DNA of 64,000 nt from Epiperipatus broadwayi (lineage: Eukaryota; Onychophora; Udeonychophora; Euonychophora; Peripatidae): positions 21,079,611 to 21,143,610 of the forward strand of contig JAQFVV010000001.1 of NCBI GenBank assembly GCA_028023455.1. Reading direction: 5' to 3'. Below are positions 61,540 to 64,000 of the stretch, in pieces. Each line of letters opens with the position of its first letter. Positions within the stretch are counted from its first letter, which is position 1. The translations under genes and the position numbers were made by a program. The notes beneath the pieces were generated by a model. That model was not told the DNA's origin, did no database searches, and saw only the letters and a list, made by a program, of their open reading frames with translations.

Positions 61540-62230
61540 CTTACAACTTCAGATCACTTTCAAGTGAAGAAAAATTGCAAGAATTGGAATAACAGCTGTC
61601 TAATAATAAATAGGATGTCATTGCACTTTGTGAAGTTAAAAGAAAAAATGAAGAGACATGTTTAAAAAGTGGACATGTACTATACTACAAAGACACAAAT
61701 AGAAATACAAGAGGAGTAGGATCCATTAAATAAGTGGAAAAACAACATAGAGGAGATTGATGCTATATCAAACAGAATGGCAAGATTATTTATTCAACTT
61801 AATAGTAGATAACAAATGCAGATAGTTCAGGTTTATGGCCCAACAAGTTCTCATTGTGATGAAGAAATAGAGGAGTTGTATATAGATATTTAAAAATCTT
61901 TTAATAAGACCAAACGACATTTTAAAATTGTCATGGGACTTTAATGCTAGAATTTAAATGATTTAAAGGAGAAAGTGCTATAAGTAAATTATCCATAGAA
62001 ATGAGAGAGAACATAGACCTGTGAAGTTTGCAGACAAGGAAAAACTTTATATTATGATTTTTTAAAGAAAAATACTAAACCAAAGTGGATATGGAAATAT
62101 TCAAGTGAAGGTACAGCAGAATTGAGTTATATTTTAACTAACAGAAAATATTTATTTTAAGATTGTAATGTTTTTAATAAATTCAACACACAAAGTATAT
62201 TAGTGAGATGTAAGAGATATTTTAGTGCAA
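61540..62230 (+). pseudogene. LINE APE-type endonuclease remnant
   Basis: Pieces in order: TYNFRSLSSEEKLQELE (about 61542), DVIALCEVKRKNEETCLKSG (61615; the E of the SEVRR-type motif is catalytic in the family), HVLYYKDTNRNTRGVGS, QMQIVQVYGPTSSHCDEEIE (61814), then HFKIVMG with FNAR lost to a 2-base deletion where GDFNAR should be (about 61934-61955). It then reads LTNRKYF near 62140. APE-type endonucleases nick target DNA for LINE integration. The lost Asp-Phe-Asn-Ala region and stops make it inactive. Confidence 0.75.
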
Positions 62231-62399
62231 AACTAGAGAGACAAAAATTATTATAAAATGACAATATTCACAGTTGATATTTCTAATCTTCAGAAACATT
62301 CCAATGAATTTAAATTAGAACTTGCAAGTCATTTTCACATATAAATAGATTTTGAACATGATTCAGATTTGAACAAAATCAATAGGAAGATAATTAATA

Positions 62400-63171
62400 C
62401 ACTTTTAAAAACTGCAACAAAGTTAGCTGGTACAAAAAAGCAGCAATTGGCCAGTAAAATTTCTACTAAGACAAACAATTTATAAAGAAAAAAAGTAATA
62501 TGAAAAAATATAAAAAAGATGCATTAAGAAGGATTGAATATCTCAAATTTTGTAAAATAGTGTAAAAAAGAATTGATAATGATATAAAAAAGTATAATTA
62601 TAAACTAGCAAAAAATCTATAGAAAATAATAAAAGTCTCAAGAATGTGAAGCATTTTGATATTACTAGGAAACTTATAGCTACTGCAATAAGAAAAAAAT
62701 ATGGAACTATTATTTTAAAAAAAAAAGATAACCTGAAATGTGTAGAAAAGTTCTAAGAATTATATAGGTATAAAGAATAAGGAAAAATACCTTCTGCAAC
62801 TGCTGTATTTTTTGAATTGCCCAATGATTTTAAATGAAGAAGTGAAAAATACAATTAAATCTATGAAGAAGGGAAAGCTTCAGGTAATAAATTATAGTCA
62901 ATATCTTAAAAGAAACAGGTGAAGAATTAGAAAAATGATAAAAATGAACTAGATGATTGGAAGAAAAATGTGATAAAAAAAATATTAGAAATTATAGACC
63001 TATCAGTTTTTATCAGTTCTATGCAAAGTTTTTATCAAGATTATTACAGCTTATCCATAGCAAACTGGATTTTAACCAATCAAAAAAATAAATTGGATTT
63101 AAAAGTGGTTTTAGTACAGAGGATATATCCAAGTATTAATAAAAAATGAGTTGCCATTATGCTTTATATTT
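62400..63171 (+). pseudogene. LINE connector and RT start, left of insertion
   Basis: Readable in broken frames. The connector is lysine-rich (about 62400-62760). The RT begins with NYRPISFYQFYAKFLSRLLQ (62989-63048), where NYRPIS is the typical entry motif of LINE RTs, followed by SKLDFNQSK and IGFKSGFSTEDISKY (63089-63130). The frame then passes through KMSCHYALYL and is cut by the foldback insertion at 63172. Confidence 0.75.
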
Positions 63172-63723
63172 AACAGGCAAAACTCTCCATACAGTAGTGC
63201 CATTCTGTGCCAGCCAGAGTAATCAATGGATGCCAGAAGGCTTGTGCATAAAATCCCCATCTAGCGCCTACTCATCCAATATCCCCAGACTAGTTTCTGG
63301 TTTGTGGCCTTCATCAGTGAGGAGCCTTGGATCTGAGAGCACTGTACCTAGATCTTAGCATCTAATGCAACCCTCTAGCAGCCACCTTTTATCTTTACTT
63401 AACTACAAAACTATGAGAATGAAATTGAAAACACAATATTTTCAATCTAAGCTCAATAGCTTATATAGTCATATGGGACTAAACTCAGTTCAGCACCTAT
63501 ACATTTTGGTGTTTTTGGCTCTTTAACAACTATAGCCACCATTATCCTATTTGGCAGGATTGGTGTTAAATCACTAAGCTTCACATGATCACCATTTTTA
63601 TGCTAGCACATAACTGTTATTAAACAGGCAAAACTCTCCATACAGTAGTACCACCCTACTGTATGGCGAGCTTTGCCTGTTTAATAACAGTTATGTGCTA
63701 GCATAAGATATAGTGATTATGTA
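63172..63723 (-). mobile_element. Foldback family copy, about 552 bp, perfect 13-bp TSD
   Basis: ATGCTTTATATTT flanks it at 63159-63171 and 63724-63736. The plus-strand left end AACAGGCAAAACTCTCCATA is the family 3' arm. The right end has a small palindrome (CTAGCACATAACTGTTATTA at 63604 and its inverse TAATAACAGTTATGTGCTAG at 63682) followed by the decayed 5' extension ATAGTGATTATG. The middle (63340-63560) has sequence absent from the 25986 copy. Inserted into the RT of the LINE, so younger than it. No convincing ORF; the 70-codon frame at 63146-63358 is chance. Confidence 0.85.
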
Positions 63724-63736
63724 ATGCTTTATATTT

Positions 63737-64000
63737 GGAGATTAATAAAAGGCATTTGATTCTATAAGCATTCTTTAGTGATTAAAACATTGGATTATCA
63801 AGGTGTAGATCCAGGATATTATCATATTCTGAAGAATATTTATAATAATGCAATAAGAACAATTAGATTACATGATTACACTAGGAAGATTAACATTGAG
63901 AAGAGTTTACAAAAAAGGACTCCATATCTCCAAAACATTTTACAGCAGTTTAAGAAGTATTTCATGTATTAAAATGAAATTGAAATAAAAATAAATGGAG
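63737..64000 (+). pseudogene. LINE RT continued right of insertion
   Basis: Reads INKRHLILYKHSLVIKTLDY with one break, then LDYQGVDPGYYHILKNIYNN and TIRLHDYTRKINIEKSLQKR (63788-63903), equal to the LxxQGVDxxYxxxLKxIY and the IxRGVRQGD-like motif of RTE-type RTs (here EKSLQKRTPY, decayed), then LQNILQQFKKYF. It continues directly from the reading left of the insertion, which confirms the insertion breakpoint. It ends at the window edge before the YxDD motif. Confidence 0.8.

Larger units (their letters stand above)
61370..64000 (+). mobile_element. RTE-type LINE, interrupted by foldback, cut by window end
   Basis: The plus strand reads an APE-type endonuclease (about 61540-62230), connector, RT start with NYRPIS (62989), GFKSGFSTEDI (63089-63124), then the foldback insertion 63172-63723, then resumed RT to the window end. 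Proteins of this kind are often annotated as craniofacial development protein 2-like because a domesticated relative exists in vertebrates. The coding frame is broken many times. Confidence 0.82.

Overview
This is a eukaryotic, almost certainly animal, intergenic or intronic stretch. By eye it is about three quarters A+T. It has no bacterial-style gene packing, no long open frames except transposon remnants, abundant (TA)n and (ATT)n microsatellites, tRNA-derived SINEs, non-LTR retrotransposons and several Penelope-like elements (PLEs) with GIY-YIG endonuclease domains. I found no convincing host protein-coding gene, rRNA or functional tRNA. The mix of PLEs, RTE-type LINEs (the kind often annotated as craniofacial development protein 2-like) and L1/Tx1-type LINEs fits an invertebrate, but the species cannot be fixed from sequence alone.

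Layout. 1-9.7 kb: AT-rich noncoding DNA with an exact 53-bp direct repeat (785 and 3489), a CpG-dense patch (about 1.63-3.1 kb) and short repeats at 5.8-8.6 kb. 9.7-11.9 kb: two MITE/foldback elements. 13.4-15.4 kb: two near-identical 5'-truncated PLE copies in inverted orientation, each with a GIY-YIG domain; one frame is open, the other broken. 20.4 kb: a 64-bp mini-element with a perfect 12-bp target-site duplication (TSD). 22.0-22.8 kb: a nested palindrome. 24.9-27.3 kb (-): a degenerate PLE whose reverse transcriptase (RT) is split by a foldback insertion with a 13-bp TSD. 27.5-34.7 kb: a compound PLE made of an inverted copy, a 3' fragment and a long direct copy, the last interrupted by a 1.1-kb palindromic element. 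35.2-35.6 kb: another foldback copy, then a tRNA-derived SINE with a perfect 15-bp TSD. 36.2-37.6 kb (-): RTE-type LINE remnant. 41.05-41.8 kb: second SINE and an inverted PLE-tail-like repeat with a hammerhead-like motif. 43.2-46.15 kb (+): broken L1/Tx1-type ORF1 with a zinc knuckle and an acidic tail. 50.9-52.75 kb (+): another PLE lineage. 54.4 kb: about 85 perfect ATT units. 56.8-59.8 kb (-): three LINE 3' fragments. 61.4-64 kb (+): RTE-type LINE with endonuclease and RT, split by a foldback element with a 13-bp TSD and running off the window end.

Nothing here forms an operon-like host pathway; the only functional interplay is transposon biology. RT and GIY-YIG or APE-type endonuclease domains come from several lineages. 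Short non-autonomous elements (SINEs and foldbacks) have inserted into the older autonomous ones, which gives a relative age order. The most unusual item is a foldback family seen four times, each flanked by 12-13-bp direct repeats, with two insertions lying inside recognisable RT genes so the empty sites can be read directly.
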